A DNA stretch of 64,000 bases from Alistipes sp. (lineage in GTDB: Bacteria > Bacteroidota > Bacteroidia > Bacteroidales > Rikenellaceae): contig JAGAPT010000006.1 of NCBI GenBank assembly GCA_017623115.1, forward strand, positions 146,572-210,571. The letters run 5' to 3'. A model generated the notes under the pieces. It saw only the letters and a list, made by a program, of their open reading frames with translations. It was not told the DNA's origin and did not search any database. A program made the translations under genes and the position numbers. Shown piece by piece: positions 25,507 through 35,600 of this stretch (the stretch's first letter is position 1; the number at the start of each line of letters is the position of its first letter).

Positions 25507-28500
25507 TTAGAAGGTTACATTGACACCGAGCGTGATGTTACGCAGTCTCGGATATTTGCCATAGGTACCCGACAGACGGCTCATGAAGTTGTCGGGATAG
25601 GGGTTGTAGAAGCTGAAGAGATTCGTACCCGTTACGTTGAAACGCACCGACGAGATACCAATCGGCTTCAGCCACTCCTTCGGCAGCGTGTAGGCCAACG
25701 TCAGACGACGCAACGTTACTTGTGCATCGCTTACGCGCCAGAACGACGACTCAACCGTGTTGATATCCGAGTAGGCAGGACTCGGCATCGAACCATTGAG
25801 GTTTTGAGCCACGAGCAGGTGGCCATCGGCGTCGTAGATATCTTGGTAAACGAAGACATCGGCCGGATTCCAGAATGAAGGTACGTTAGCATACTTCAAC
25901 TCAGACGTCTTGCGAGCCTCATTAGGTACGAAGGTGTAACCGCCCCACGAAGCCGAGATCTGTGCATTCACCGAAAGGCTCTTCCACTCAGCACCGAGAT
26001 TTACGGTCAAACCGTAAGGATTGGCGCGATTTGAAAGACGAACTTGGTCAAAATCGCGTTCTACCAAGCCATCGGCATCCTCATAACCGATAACATGTTG
26101 AACACCTTGAGCGTCAGCCTCAGAGAAGATGGCGTGTCCGCGTATATCCTTGTAAATCAGCATGCCGGGAACGACCTCTTCTTTGTTGAGACCCATATAC
26201 TTGGTAATACCATACTTGTCAAAGTACTCCTCGATATCCTGGAATGAACGGAACATACCGATGCACTCCATACCCCATGTACCTACATCGGTACGCTGGC
26301 CCGGATGGATCAACTGATAGTAGTTGTTCTCCTTGCTTTGGAAGTCCATGAAGAGCACCTTGTTGTCCGAGTAACCGGTCTGAATGCCAATCTTATATTT
26401 GAAGTCCTTACCGATGCGGTCGCTCCAGTTAGCCGAGAACTCGATACCCCAGTTGTCAATCTCACCCATGTTCACGTTGCTCGAACGGGTACCCACCGTA
26501 CCGGCAACATCGCGTGCCAAATAAATAGCCATCTCGCGGTTCCACTCTTTGTAACCCTCGATAGCGAAACCAAGGCGGTTGTTCAGTACGTTCCAATCCA
26601 AACCGATGTTCATCTTGTACGACTTATCCCAATGGATATCGCGGTTCACCGACGCCGTATCGTTATTGATGGTAATACGGTTGCCCGACGGATTGCTTGT
26701 ACCCTCACCAAACACCGGACCTTGGTTGGCGTCTTGATTATAAACCTGCATCCACTGCCAAGCAGCCACGTTATCACGACCCGTCAAACCGAACGAGCCA
26801 CGCAGCTTGAGGAAGTCCACCCACTTCACATTGTCAGCAAACCAACCCTCTTTCGAGATTACCCAACCGGCCGATACCGAGGGGAAGTAACCCCAGTAGT
26901 TGTCGGGTGAGAATTTCGTCGACGAGTCGATACGCAATACAGCCTCGAGAAGATACTTGTCGGCATAAGCATAGTTGATACGACCCAGGTAAGCCAGCGA
27001 ACCCGACTCCGAGCGAGTAAAGACCGTGTTGTTGGTGGTACCCACAGCTGAGTTCGACTGACCTGTCGTGAACGAATAGGGCTCCGAAACATTACCCTCC
27101 AGATACTCCGATTCAGCCTCTGCCTTCTCGATGTTGAACATCGCACCTACGGTGTGCTTGCCGAATGTACGGTTGTAGTTGATTTGGAAGTTGAGCTGGT
27201 AGTTGTCCGTGCGGTTCATTGTACGACGCAACAGACCCGTACCATTACCACCATTTGCGTTGGCCAATTTCAACTCCGTGAAATTCTCCATATCCATCAA
27301 CGCCTCATAATCCTGACCTGCTACCGGCGTGTAGAGGTGCTCACCCGAACCCGAGCGAGTGGCCATCTCATAGATGGTGAAATCCGAAGCATATTGGTTG
27401 CCCTTGTCGGTCGAAATCGACTTCGAGTAGCTCATGCGAGCCGACAAACCCTTCAACGGTTTCCACAACTGCTCGAAATCTACCTGCAGGTTACCGGCAA
27501 TGTTCATGTTCGAGGTCATCGTGTTCGAGTAGTCACCCTGCTCCTGCATCAATGCAAAGTGGTAGAGCTCGACATCATTTGCTTTCTCGCCCGAAACACC
27601 ATAAGCGGCAATCGGCAAGCCGTTTACATACTCAGGAATGTACTGCGGGTGGCGCAACAGTTTGTTGTAGTCGCGCTCATCCTCGCTACCGCCACCAATC
27701 TTGACATAGGGCTTGTTCTTCTTACCATAGTCACCCGTCACCGAGAGGCTACCCTTCAACCAATTGGTAATCTTCACGTCGATACCGGCACGGTAGTTCC
27801 AACGATTGTAGTCGAGATTGCCAATGTTACCATCCTGATCAAAGTATGAGATACCGGCAAAGTAGTTTGCCTTCTCCGTAGCACCCGTCATGTTGAAGCT
27901 GTGCTTCTGCATGATCGAAGCCTCCCAATATTTGTCCAGAAGATCGTAGTTCAGCCCCTTCATGGCCTGCAACTCATCACGCTGGAAGAGACTCTTGCGC
28001 TCGTCGAAGTTAACATCTACGTTGCGCGGATCACCCAACTGCGCGATGTTGTAGAGCTGACCATACTGGTGAGCATTCAGCATCTTGGGATGCGACACAG
28101 CATCTGCGATACCGATAGTGCCGCTATACGAAATCTGCGGAGCACCCTGCTTACCGCGCTTCGTCGTTACCAATACGACACCGTTTGCTGCACGAGCACC
28201 ATACACGGCAGCCGAGGCATCTTTCAACACCGAAATCGACTCGATGGTCGAGGGGTCGAGGTTGGCAAAAGTCTCTGCACCAAGGTTTGTCGTGCCATAA
28301 CCTACTTGTACGTCATTCGGGTATACATAACCATCGATAACGTAAAGCGGCTCTTGTGCCTTCGAGCCAATATCGCCAAAGACACCTGCATCACGCACAT
28401 AAATCGTAGCGCGACCACCCGGACGGCTGTCGGTCGTCGATACCGACACACCATTCATCATACCGGCCAGAGCCGAGCCAAGGTCACCGCCAACGATGTC

Positions 28501-28884
28501 GGTCACCTCGTCCATGTCCACCGTGGCCACCGAACCGGTCAAGTGCGCCTTCTTCTGCGAGCCGTAACCCACAACGACAACCTCTTCGATGTTTTGGCGG
28601 TCCTCCTTCAGGACAATCTTCGAATCTTTGAAATCCTTTACATTCTCGGTGATGTAGCCGATGTACGAAATCTGCAACTCACCCTCGGCCGGTACAGCAA
28701 TCTGGAACGAGCCGTCGATACCGCTCGTCGTACCCTGATTTGTACCCTTCACGATTACGGTAGCACCGATTACCGGCTGTCCCGCCTCGTCTACGACGGT
28801 ACCTTTGACCGTCTGCTGTGCCATGGCTGTCAGCGACAGAAGCATCGCTGCCATGCACAGACAAATACTATATATTTTCTTCAT
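25507..28884 (-). CDS. SusC/RagA-family TonB-dependent outer membrane transporter (left locus)
   Basis: 1125 aa with a signal peptide ending AMAQ. An N-terminal CarboxypepD_reg-like domain (GTVVDEAGQPVIGATVIVKG, about 28-100) is followed by the TonB box EEVVVVGYG (about 100-108). The plug contains PLYVIDGYVYPNDV and KDASAAVYGARAANGVVLV. A barrel of about 850 residues ends with the canonical C-terminal aromatic residue (GVNVTF). It imports glycan fragments captured by SusD. It is closely paralogous over its whole length to the gene at 32660. It sits 27 nt downstream of the DUF5123-type gene, completing a three-gene operon with no enzyme of its own. Confidence 0.97.
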   Translation of the reverse strand: MKKIYSICLCMAAMLLSLTAMAQQTVKGTVVDEAGQPVIGATVIVKGTNQGTTSGIDGSFQIAVPAEGELQISYIGYITENVKDFKDSKIVLKEDRQNIEEVVVVGYGSQKKAHLTGSVATVDMDEVTDIVGGDLGSALAGMMNGVSVSTTDSRPGGRATIYVRDAGVFGDIGSKAQEPLYVIDGYVYPNDVQVGYGTTNLGAETFANLDPSTIESISVLKDASAAVYGARAANGVVLVTTKRGKQGAPQISYSGTIGIADAVSHPKMLNAHQYGQLYNIAQLGDPRNVDVNFDERKSLFQRDELQAMKGLNYDLLDKYWEASIMQKHSFNMTGATEKANYFAGISYFDQDGNIGNLDYNRWNYRAGIDVKITNWLKGSLSVTGDYGKKNKPYVKIGGGSEDERDYNKLLRHPQYIPEYVNGLPIAAYGVSGEKANDVELYHFALMQEQGDYSNTMTSNMNIAGNLQVDFEQLWKPLKGLSARMSYSKSISTDKGNQYASDFTIYEMATRSGSGEHLYTPVAGQDYEALMDMENFTELKLANANGGNGTGLLRRTMNRTDNYQLNFQINYNRTFGKHTVGAMFNIEKAEAESEYLEGNVSEPYSFTTGQSNSAVGTTNNTVFTRSESGSLAYLGRINYAYADKYLLEAVLRIDSSTKFSPDNYWGYFPSVSAGWVISKEGWFADNVKWVDFLKLRGSFGLTGRDNVAAWQWMQVYNQDANQGPVFGEGTSNPSGNRITINNDTASVNRDIHWDKSYKMNIGLDWNVLNNRLGFAIEGYKEWNREMAIYLARDVAGTVGTRSSNVNMGEIDNWGIEFSANWSDRIGKDFKYKIGIQTGYSDNKVLFMDFQSKENNYYQLIHPGQRTDVGTWGMECIGMFRSFQDIEEYFDKYGITKYMGLNKEEVVPGMLIYKDIRGHAIFSEADAQGVQHVIGYEDADGLVERDFDQVRLSNRANPYGLTVNLGAEWKSLSVNAQISASWGGYTFVPNEARKTSELKYANVPSFWNPADVFVYQDIYDADGHLLVAQNLNGSMPSPAYSDINTVESSFWRVSDAQVTLRRLTLAYTLPKEWLKPIGISSVRFNVTGTNLFSFYNPYPDNFMSRLSGTYGKYPRLRNITLGVNVTF

Positions 28885-28911
28885 TGTTGCTTATCTTTAT
28901 AAGGTAACAAA

Positions 28912-30417
28912 TTAGTTCAACCAACGCGGGTCGCCAATGGTCGGAGCCAAGGTGCCTGAAGTCGCTTTGAGATTAAGGCCGCCATTGGGAGCATCCAAAC
29001 GCAAAGCAGGGAATGATGTCTCGGTGAAACCAGGATCTTCGTTAAGTGTCCAAGCATTGCCAAGCTTGTCTTTCTTTGATGCATCATTTGCATTATATTT
29101 GGCTTTGGGCGAACAGAAGAGCACATTATTGGGTGTCGTCGTATACCACTGCGACTGAATGAATTTCTCTAAGCGATAGATATCAAAGAAGAGGGTATTC
29201 TCGATGTGGCACCAGAGTTTGTTGTTGTTCTGTGTGTTAGGCAGGTTGTTAGCCCAATCTTTCTTCGGGAAGATACGAGCAATCGTACAATCTTTAATCG
29301 TATACTCCAAGAAGTTTCTCGAATTACCGAAGACTTTCTTCGGTTGAGCGTTCGATTGGTTGGAGAAACGGATAGCATAGACCTCGTTATCATTTTGAAC
29401 AGAGTTGTAGATAGTAGAATTTGTCCAGGTCATCTTCTGAATCAAATAGCCACCTTTGTCAAATTTGATAAAACCATTCGTGCCCTCATTTTTCAACTGA
29501 ATAATCGAGTTGTCAATACGGAAATCTGCGAGAGCGTACTTTTTCTGATTGTCATCAAGGAATGCGTTGGGAAGATTTTTTACCCAGCAATCCGCAAAAA
29601 TAATAGGGTCAACAATCACAAAGCAATCTTGATTTGCGCCATCAGCTTTATAGCCCAAATTCGCCGTCGAAATTTTGCTGTTCGGGTTCGGCGACATCAT
29701 TATTAAACCACGATTCGTAGCGCTGGTACAATCAAAATTGATGTTGCGCACCTGCAGGCCGGCCTGCGTCAGCAGTGCACCGCTACCCGAAATGGTAATG
29801 GTCGGACGATTCTCTGCATCACCAAGCAATTGCACTTTGTCAACATTGAAGTCGATGGGAGCATCCAAGGTATATGTACCACCAGCCTCCAACTGATAAA
29901 TCACACCCAGACTCGGGGCAGTGGGAGCCTGATAGTGCTCAGTAATGTACGTCGAAATCTCGCACGACGAGGGAAGCGATATACGCGTAGGAGCAACCGT
30001 GTAGTTGTACGCCGAAGCGGTTTGAGCCTCGCTATTATTATATCGCTTATTTCCCAGCGTTTTCACGCTCACTGCATAAGTTTGATATTCAGCTACACCA
30101 GGAACCATCACCGTGCAACCGTCTACCACTGCATCAAACAACAACTCTTCTGGGGTCTCCGCATTGGCCACTTTTACCTCGTAACCACCGGCGCCATAGA
30201 CTACCGGCCACGATACTTGCAACTTCATGCCCTCCTCTGTTTCAAACGGAGTAAAGCTTGAGTTGTCGAGCTCAGGCGACTCCAACTGAGTGTTGGTCAC
30301 GCCGGCCGAGAAGACCTCATCACAGTCGGCACCCTGGGCGCAGGAACCTGCCGCCAAGGCTATCGACACGATGACGAGACCACTCAAGAGCCTCATTTTC
30401 AATGTCATCTTTTTCAT
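28912..30417 (-). CDS. DUF5123/DUF4957-type surface lipoprotein with beta-helix (left locus)
   Basis: 501 aa with a lipoprotein signal (AAGSCAQ). Residues about 45-135 look like a fibronectin-III-like domain (LQVSWPVVYGAGGYEVKV, YAVSVKTLGNKRYNN). The rest forms a right-handed beta-helix resembling polysaccharide-lyase folds without obvious lyase residues (LQVRNINFD, NSTIYNS, EYTIKDCTIARI, IENTLFFDI), ending ...GDPRWLN. Such proteins occur beside SusCD in pectin loci and probably bind glycan at the surface. The first 11 codons are identical in nucleotide sequence to the paralogue at 31139. It heads the operon and carries a leader of roughly 230-300 nt. Confidence 0.85.
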   Translation of the reverse strand: MKKMTLKMRLLSGLVIVSIALAAGSCAQGADCDEVFSAGVTNTQLESPELDNSSFTPFETEEGMKLQVSWPVVYGAGGYEVKVANAETPEELLFDAVVDGCTVMVPGVAEYQTYAVSVKTLGNKRYNNSEAQTASAYNYTVAPTRISLPSSCEISTYITEHYQAPTAPSLGVIYQLEAGGTYTLDAPIDFNVDKVQLLGDAENRPTITISGSGALLTQAGLQVRNINFDCTSATNRGLIMMSPNPNSKISTANLGYKADGANQDCFVIVDPIIFADCWVKNLPNAFLDDNQKKYALADFRIDNSIIQLKNEGTNGFIKFDKGGYLIQKMTWTNSTIYNSVQNDNEVYAIRFSNQSNAQPKKVFGNSRNFLEYTIKDCTIARIFPKKDWANNLPNTQNNNKLWCHIENTLFFDIYRLEKFIQSQWYTTTPNNVLFCSPKAKYNANDASKKDKLGNAWTLNEDPGFTETSFPALRLDAPNGGLNLKATSGTLAPTIGDPRWLN

Positions 30418-30460
30418 AGGCTAATAATTAATTAAGTTAAGTTAAAAAGGTGTTTTTTTG
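30385..30460. repeat. Left arm of a 76-bp inverted repeat spanning leader and start codon
   Basis: Read on the minus strand this arm runs from C-A7-CACC-T5 through TTAACTTAATTAATTATTAG to ATG and the first 11 codons. The right arm at 31096-31171 is the same sequence in inverted orientation with C-A5-CACC-T7 as the only difference found. A 635-bp unique spacer separates them. Confidence 0.9.
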
Positions 30461-30506
30461 TTATCTTATCTATCAATTCGTGTTTTTGCCTAAAAAAGTA
30501 TTCCAC

Positions 30507-30531
30507 TTGTCTTTCTTTGATGAAAAGACAA
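30507..30531 (-). promoter_or_regulatory. Conserved leader stem-loop (left copy)
   Basis: On the minus strand TTGTCTTT pairs perfectly with AAAGACAA around the 9-nt loop TCATCAAAG, about 90 nt before the start codon of the left operon. The plus-strand counterpart at 30926-30950 has the same loop and a stem with pairing-preserving changes. Confidence 0.7.
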
Positions 30532-30655
30532 ATGCGGAACACAAATCCTACTTGTATATCAATCGTTATCAGCCAAATTATTAACTAATTAAAAATCAAT
30601 TAATTGCGCGTAAAATGCTCGTTTTGAGGGAATTTGCAGACCACAATCCAATATA

Positions 30656-30663
30656 CAAAGATA
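30656..30663 (-). promoter_or_regulatory. Candidate -7 element of the left DUF5123-SusC-SusD operon
   Basis: TATCTTTG preceded, at 18 nt, by a TTTT stretch. It would give a leader of about 230 nt that includes the stem-loop at 30507-30531. Confidence 0.5.
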
Positions 30664-30724
30664 TAAAAATATCCCGCATAGAAAAAAGTTTTTTCAAAAA
30701 AATCAGCCCGTTTTGTTCAAATAT

Positions 30725-30754
30725 CAAAACTAAATCATCAAAAACAGATACAAA
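30725..30754 (-). promoter_or_regulatory. Alternative promoter of the left operon
   Basis: TTTG (30754-30751), an 18-nt spacer and TAGTTTTG (30732-30725) fit the Bacteroidota -33/-7 pattern and would give a leader of about 300 nt. Confidence 0.45.
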
Positions 30755-30818
30755 TTGGCGGCGTTAGTTAAAAATTTTAGAAACAAAAGGCTGCTCATCG
30801 GGGCGTGTTTTCTTGCTC

Positions 30819-30848
30819 GGTAACCGATTTGGTAACTCAAAAGGTTAC
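30819..30848. promoter_or_regulatory. Phased hexamer array GGTAAC-N6-GGTAAC-N6-GGTTAC
   Basis: Three GGTWAC hexamers start at 30819, 30831 and 30843, exactly 12 bp apart, upstream of the right operon. This looks like an operator for a regulator that contacts one face of the helix. The regulator is unknown. Confidence 0.5.
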
Positions 30849-30925
30849 GAAATATCCCCATCCATTCAAATCTGCAACTTGTAATTGGTTGATAATCTGC
30901 GTATCGGAAAAATCGACCAATCCAC

Positions 30926-30950
30926 TCGTCTTTTCATCAAAGAAAGGCGG
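30926..30950 (+). promoter_or_regulatory. Conserved leader stem-loop (right copy)
   Basis: TCGTCTTT pairs with AAAGGCGG around TCATCAAAG, about 190 nt before the start of the right operon. Relative to the left copy one U-A pair becomes C-G and two U-A pairs become U-G. I see no convincing TAnnTTTG promoter for the right operon, so whether the element is transcribed is inferred from the left one. Confidence 0.65.
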
Positions 30951-31095
30951 TTGGACATTCGCTGGATTGAAGTGTGTGACAACAATTTAGTAAAATATCG
31001 TGGAAGTTATGGAATGCCGACTACCGATTTTGAACAAAGACCTGCGGAACATTTTTTTGAACAAACCCAAAAACGACAGACAAACACAAGTAAAA

Positions 31096-31171
31096 CAAAA
31101 ACACCTTTTTTTAACTTAACTTAATTAATTATTAGCCTATGAAAAAGATGACATTGAAAATGAGGCTCTTG
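31096..31171. repeat. Right arm of the 76-bp inverted repeat
   Basis: This is the inverted partner of 30385-30460 and includes the leader, start codon and first 11 codons of the right DUF5123-type gene. Confidence 0.9.
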
Positions 31172-32617
31172 GGAGGACTCACCATCGTGTCGATGCTTTT
31201 TGCCGCTTCGTGCGCGCAAGGCGTTGATGATGAGATCTTCTCGGCAGGTGTATCCGGCGTTCAGCTGGAGTCGCCCGCTGCTGACGGCTTTACCTACACC
31301 TTTGTCACCGATGCAAGCGGTGTGGAGCAGGTGAAGGTGTCGTGGCCTACTGTAATGGGTGCCGGTGGCTACCAGTGCAGTGTGTGGAATGTGAACGACC
31401 CCGCTAACCCCGAGGTGCTCGTTGACAACCAGAAGATTGATGGTGCGGCTGTTTTCTTCCCGCTGGCCGAGGACTCGGACTACAAGATTTCGGTCCAGAC
31501 GCTGGGTAACGAGAAGCTGAACAACACCGGTGCTGCCGTGGCTGCGGAGTACTACATGAACACGAAGATCGAGGGTATTCCGGTTCCCGTATCGGAGGAT
31601 CTGGGTGCGTTCATCACGAACTACATCGCCGAGAACGCCGAGACGCTTGCAGCCAAGCGTGCTGCCGATCCCAACTTTGAGATCGCATTCGACCTGGAGC
31701 CGGGTGCAACCTACAACATGGCCACTGTAGCAGAGTGCGACATTCAGCCGACTCGCGTACGCGGTGACCGTCAGAGCAAGCCGACCGTTATTTTGGCCAA
31801 TAACGCCTACTTTGAGACGGGTGGTGGTCTGAAGTTGAAGTTTATGAACATCGACGCTTCGGGTCTTGACAAAGAGAAGTGTGGTGTGATTACGATGGAT
31901 CCCACTCCGAGCATTGAGACGGGTGCGGAGAGTTGCTACCACTGCACGAATCCGATTCGTATCGAGGGTTGCTGGGTGAAGGAGGTGAAGCGTGGTTTCT
32001 TCTCGCAGAGTCCTTCGACCAACTGGGCGCTTAAGGAACTCCGCATTGCCGACTGTATTATTCAGGTCAACTGCCCGAACAATGCATCGCACAAATCGTT
32101 CTTGTGGCCCTATGGTGGCGGTAAGGGTTCGATTTTCAACATCTATCTTGCTAATTCGACCATCTATAATGTATATGACCCTGCTGCAATGAGCAGTTCG
32201 GCATATTTCATTCAGTTCGGTTATCAGAAGGGCTTCACGAAGACCTATGGCTCGAACAATGGTATGTTCAGCATTCAGAATTGTACGCTCAACCGCATGA
32301 CGCCGAACAAGGATTTCGGTAACCGTGTAGGTTATGAGGGTACTTCGGCTTTCCAAAACACGATTTTCTACGACACCTACAATATCCACAAGGTATTGAG
32401 CCGCGGTTGTACGAAGGTGTTGGGTGGCAATGTAATGCACTGCCCGACGAAGGGTAATGCCAGTGATGACACGAAGAACAACTACTGCGACAAGTATGAG
32501 GATCCGGGCTTCACGGCTGAGAACCTGAATAAGCCGCTCGATTTCTCGCAGCCCAATGGTGGTGTAAACTTCAAGCCTGCAGCAGGTATCACGGCCGGTG
32601 ACCCGCGTTGGTTGTAA
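31139..32617 (+). CDS. DUF5123/DUF4957-type surface lipoprotein with beta-helix (right locus)
   Basis: 492 aa with lipobox FAASC. The domain order is as in the left paralogue: a fibronectin-III-like segment (VKVSWPTVMGAGGYQCSV, YKISVQTLGNEKLNN), then a beta-helix (LKFMNIDASG, IRIEGCWVKEVKRGFF, LANSTIYNV, IQNCTLNRM), ending GDPRWL. The two proteins share N terminus, core motifs and terminus but differ widely in between, so they are old paralogues with a preserved 5' end. A surface glycan-binding role is inferred from family context. It is the first gene of the right operon, 42 nt before SusC. Confidence 0.85.
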   Translation: MKKMTLKMRLLGGLTIVSMLFAASCAQGVDDEIFSAGVSGVQLESPAADGFTYTFVTDASGVEQVKVSWPTVMGAGGYQCSVWNVNDPANPEVLVDNQKIDGAAVFFPLAEDSDYKISVQTLGNEKLNNTGAAVAAEYYMNTKIEGIPVPVSEDLGAFITNYIAENAETLAAKRAADPNFEIAFDLEPGATYNMATVAECDIQPTRVRGDRQSKPTVILANNAYFETGGGLKLKFMNIDASGLDKEKCGVITMDPTPSIETGAESCYHCTNPIRIEGCWVKEVKRGFFSQSPSTNWALKELRIADCIIQVNCPNNASHKSFLWPYGGGKGSIFNIYLANSTIYNVYDPAAMSSSAYFIQFGYQKGFTKTYGSNNGMFSIQNCTLNRMTPNKDFGNRVGYEGTSAFQNTIFYDTYNIHKVLSRGCTKVLGGNVMHCPTKGNASDDTKNNYCDKYEDPGFTAENLNKPLDFSQPNGGVNFKPAAGITAGDPRWL

Positions 32618-32659
32618 TCACGAAGCACAGAGTATTAACCAATTAATACAAAAAGAATT

Positions 32660-35600
32660 ATGAAGAAAATATTGGGTATTTGCCTGAGTTTCGTGATGGC
32701 ACTCTTCGTGTTGTCGGCCTCGGCGCAAACACAGTATAAAGGTAAGATCGTAGACGAGGCGGGTCAGCCCGTAATCGGTGCTACGGTTATCGTAAAGGGT
32801 ACGACCAACGGTACGACCTCGGGCATCGATGGTGCGTTCGCCATCGCAGTGCCGGCAGGTGCCGAGTTGCAGGTGTCGTACATCGGTTATATCACCGAGA
32901 ACATCTCGGATTTGGCAAAGACCGAGATCGTGCTGAAAGAGGATAAGCAGCAGATCGAGGAGGTAGTCGTTGTAGGTTATGGTACGCAGAAGAAGGCGCA
33001 CCTGACCGGTTCGGTGGCTACGGTGCCGATGGATGATATTCAGGACCTCGCATCGGGTGACCTGGCATCGACCCTCTCGGGCTTGATCAATGGTGTCTCG
33101 GTGTCGGGTGGCGATACGCGTCCGGGTGAGGCTGCCAAGATCTACATCCGTAATGCTGATGATTTGAGCAGTGTAGGTGCTAACTCGCAGTCGCCGCTCT
33201 ACGTCATCGACGGCTACATCTATCCGAACGATGTGAAGGTAGGTAACGTATACCAGAACCTCGGTGAGGAGGCCTTCAACAACCTCGATCCGTCGATGAT
33301 CGAAAACATCTCGGTATTGAAGGATGCTTCGGCAGCTGTATATGGTTCGCGTGCTGCAAACGGTGTTATCCTCGTAACGACGAAGAAGGGTAAGATGGGT
33401 GCTCCGAAGATTTCGTACAGCGGTACGATTGGTTTGGCTGACACCTTCTCGCATCCCAAAATGTTGAACACCTATGAGTATGGTCGTCTGTACAATGCTG
33501 TTGCTGCTGCTGACCCGAAGAACACGCAGCTGAACAATCAGTATGACCTCTTCCAGGCAGATGAGTTGCAGGCAATGAAGTCGCTCAACTACGACCTCTT
33601 GGAGAAGTATTGGGATACGGCTGTAACGCACAAGCACGCACTCAACATCTCGGGTGCTACGGAGAAGGCCAACTACTTCGGTGGTATTTCGTACTTCAAC
33701 CAGGATGGTAATATGGGCAAGCTTGACTACGACCGTTGGAGCTACAACGCCGGTATCGACGTGAAGATTGGTAAGGGTCTGCGTGTCGGCATGCGTCTGA
33801 CGGGCGACTACGGTGAGAAGAATGTGCCGTATATCAAGGCCGGTGGTAACGAGGATAAGAACCGTGACTACTACACCTCGCTGACTCGCCCGGGTTACAT
33901 TCCGGAGTATATCGACGGCAAGGCGATGGCTATGTATGGTGTAAGCAACGCCAAGCAGAATAATGTGCAGGAGTATCACTTCGATGCTTTGCAAAATAAT
34001 GGTGACTACCAGCGCACGATGTCGTCGAACATGAACATCGGCCTGAATGCCGAGTATGACTTTGGTACGTTGTGGGCTCCCCTGCAGGGTTTGACCGCTC
34101 GCGTAAACTACTCGAAGTCGATTTCGACCGAGAAGACCAATCAGGAGGGTTCGTACTACAACCTCTATCAGATGACGACCCGCTTCGGTTCGGGTGAGCA
34201 CCTCTATACGCCGGTTGGCGAGATGACGCAGGAGGAGATTGATGGTTTCTACAGCGACTCGAACATCATCCCCGTAAATCAGGGTAATGTGATTCCGAAC
34301 GGTGGTTCAGTGAACAACCCGGGTCAGTTGACACGTACGATGAACCGCGTGGACAACTATCAGATGAACTTCCAGGTAAACTATGCTCGCACGTTCGGCA
34401 AGCACTCGGTCGGTGCTATGTTCTCGATTGAGAAGTCGGAGGCTGAGTCGGAGTTCCTGACCGGTTATGTAACCGATCCGTATGTGTTCGGTACGGGTCA
34501 GTCGAACGCCGTAGGTGCTGATGCTACGATGACGACCGAGTTCCGTCGCTATGAGTCGGGTTCGTTGTCGTATCTGGGTCGTGTAAACTACGCTTATGAC
34601 GATAAGTATCTCGTGGAGGTATTGTTCCGTACGGATGCTTCGACGAAGTTTGCTCCCGACAACTACTGGGGTTACTTCCCCTCGGCTTCGCTCGGTTGGG
34701 TAGTGTCGAAGGAGAGCTGGTTTGCTGACAATGTGAAGTGGGTTGACTTCCTGAAGATTCGTGGTTCGTTCGGTTTGACGGGTCGTGATAACCTGACCGC
34801 TTGGCAGTGGGCTCGCTCCTATGCCATGGATAAGGATAAGGGTGCCATCTTTGGTGAGAAGGCTGACTCGCAAGCCGGTAGCCGCGTGACGCTGAACAAG
34901 AACATCGCAGGTGTGAACCCCGATTCGCACTGGGATAAGTCGTACAAGATGAACGTCGGTATCGATTGGAACGTGCTGAACAACCGCTTGGGCTTCACGA
35001 TCGAGGGTTACAAGCAGTGGGATCGCGAGATGCTGATGCCGAATAAGGCCAGCCTCCCGAGTATTGCCGGTAACCAGTCGGCTTACCAAAACTTTGGTGA
35101 GATGGATAGCTGGGGTATCGAGTTCTCGGCTAACTGGAGCGACCGCATCGGCAAGGACTTCAAGTATAAGATCGGTATCAACACCGGTTACTCGGACAAC
35201 AAGGTGCTTGTAATGGACTGGGTGACGGATAAGAGCTACTATCGCGTGTTGCAGCCCGGTCACCGTACCGATTTGGGTACCTGGGGTATGCAGTGCGTAG
35301 GTATGTTCCGTTCGTTCCAGGATATCGAGGAGTACTTCAACCTGAATGGTATTACGAAGTATATGGGTATGACGATGGACGAGGTTCGCCCCGGTATGTT
35401 GATCTACAAGGATGTTCGTGGTCAGTATGACGAGGCTACGAAGACCTATGGTGCTCCCGATGGTATCGTGGATAGCGAGCTCGACCAGGTACACCTGTCG
35501 AACCGCTCGAACCCCTATGGCCTGACGGCTAACCTCTCGGCCGAGTGGAAGGGGCTCTCGCTGACGGCTCAGATTTCGGCTTCGTGGGGTGGTTATTCGT

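Noticed and set aside
30385-31171. Site-specific invertase system at the inverted repeat
   Set aside because: No tyrosine or serine recombinase gene is present in the window and the arms include coding sequence, so only homologous inversion is kept as a possibility.
32618-35494. Long minus-strand frames opposite the right SusC
   Set aside because: They are a consequence of regular SusC codon usage; similar shadows lie opposite the left SusC.
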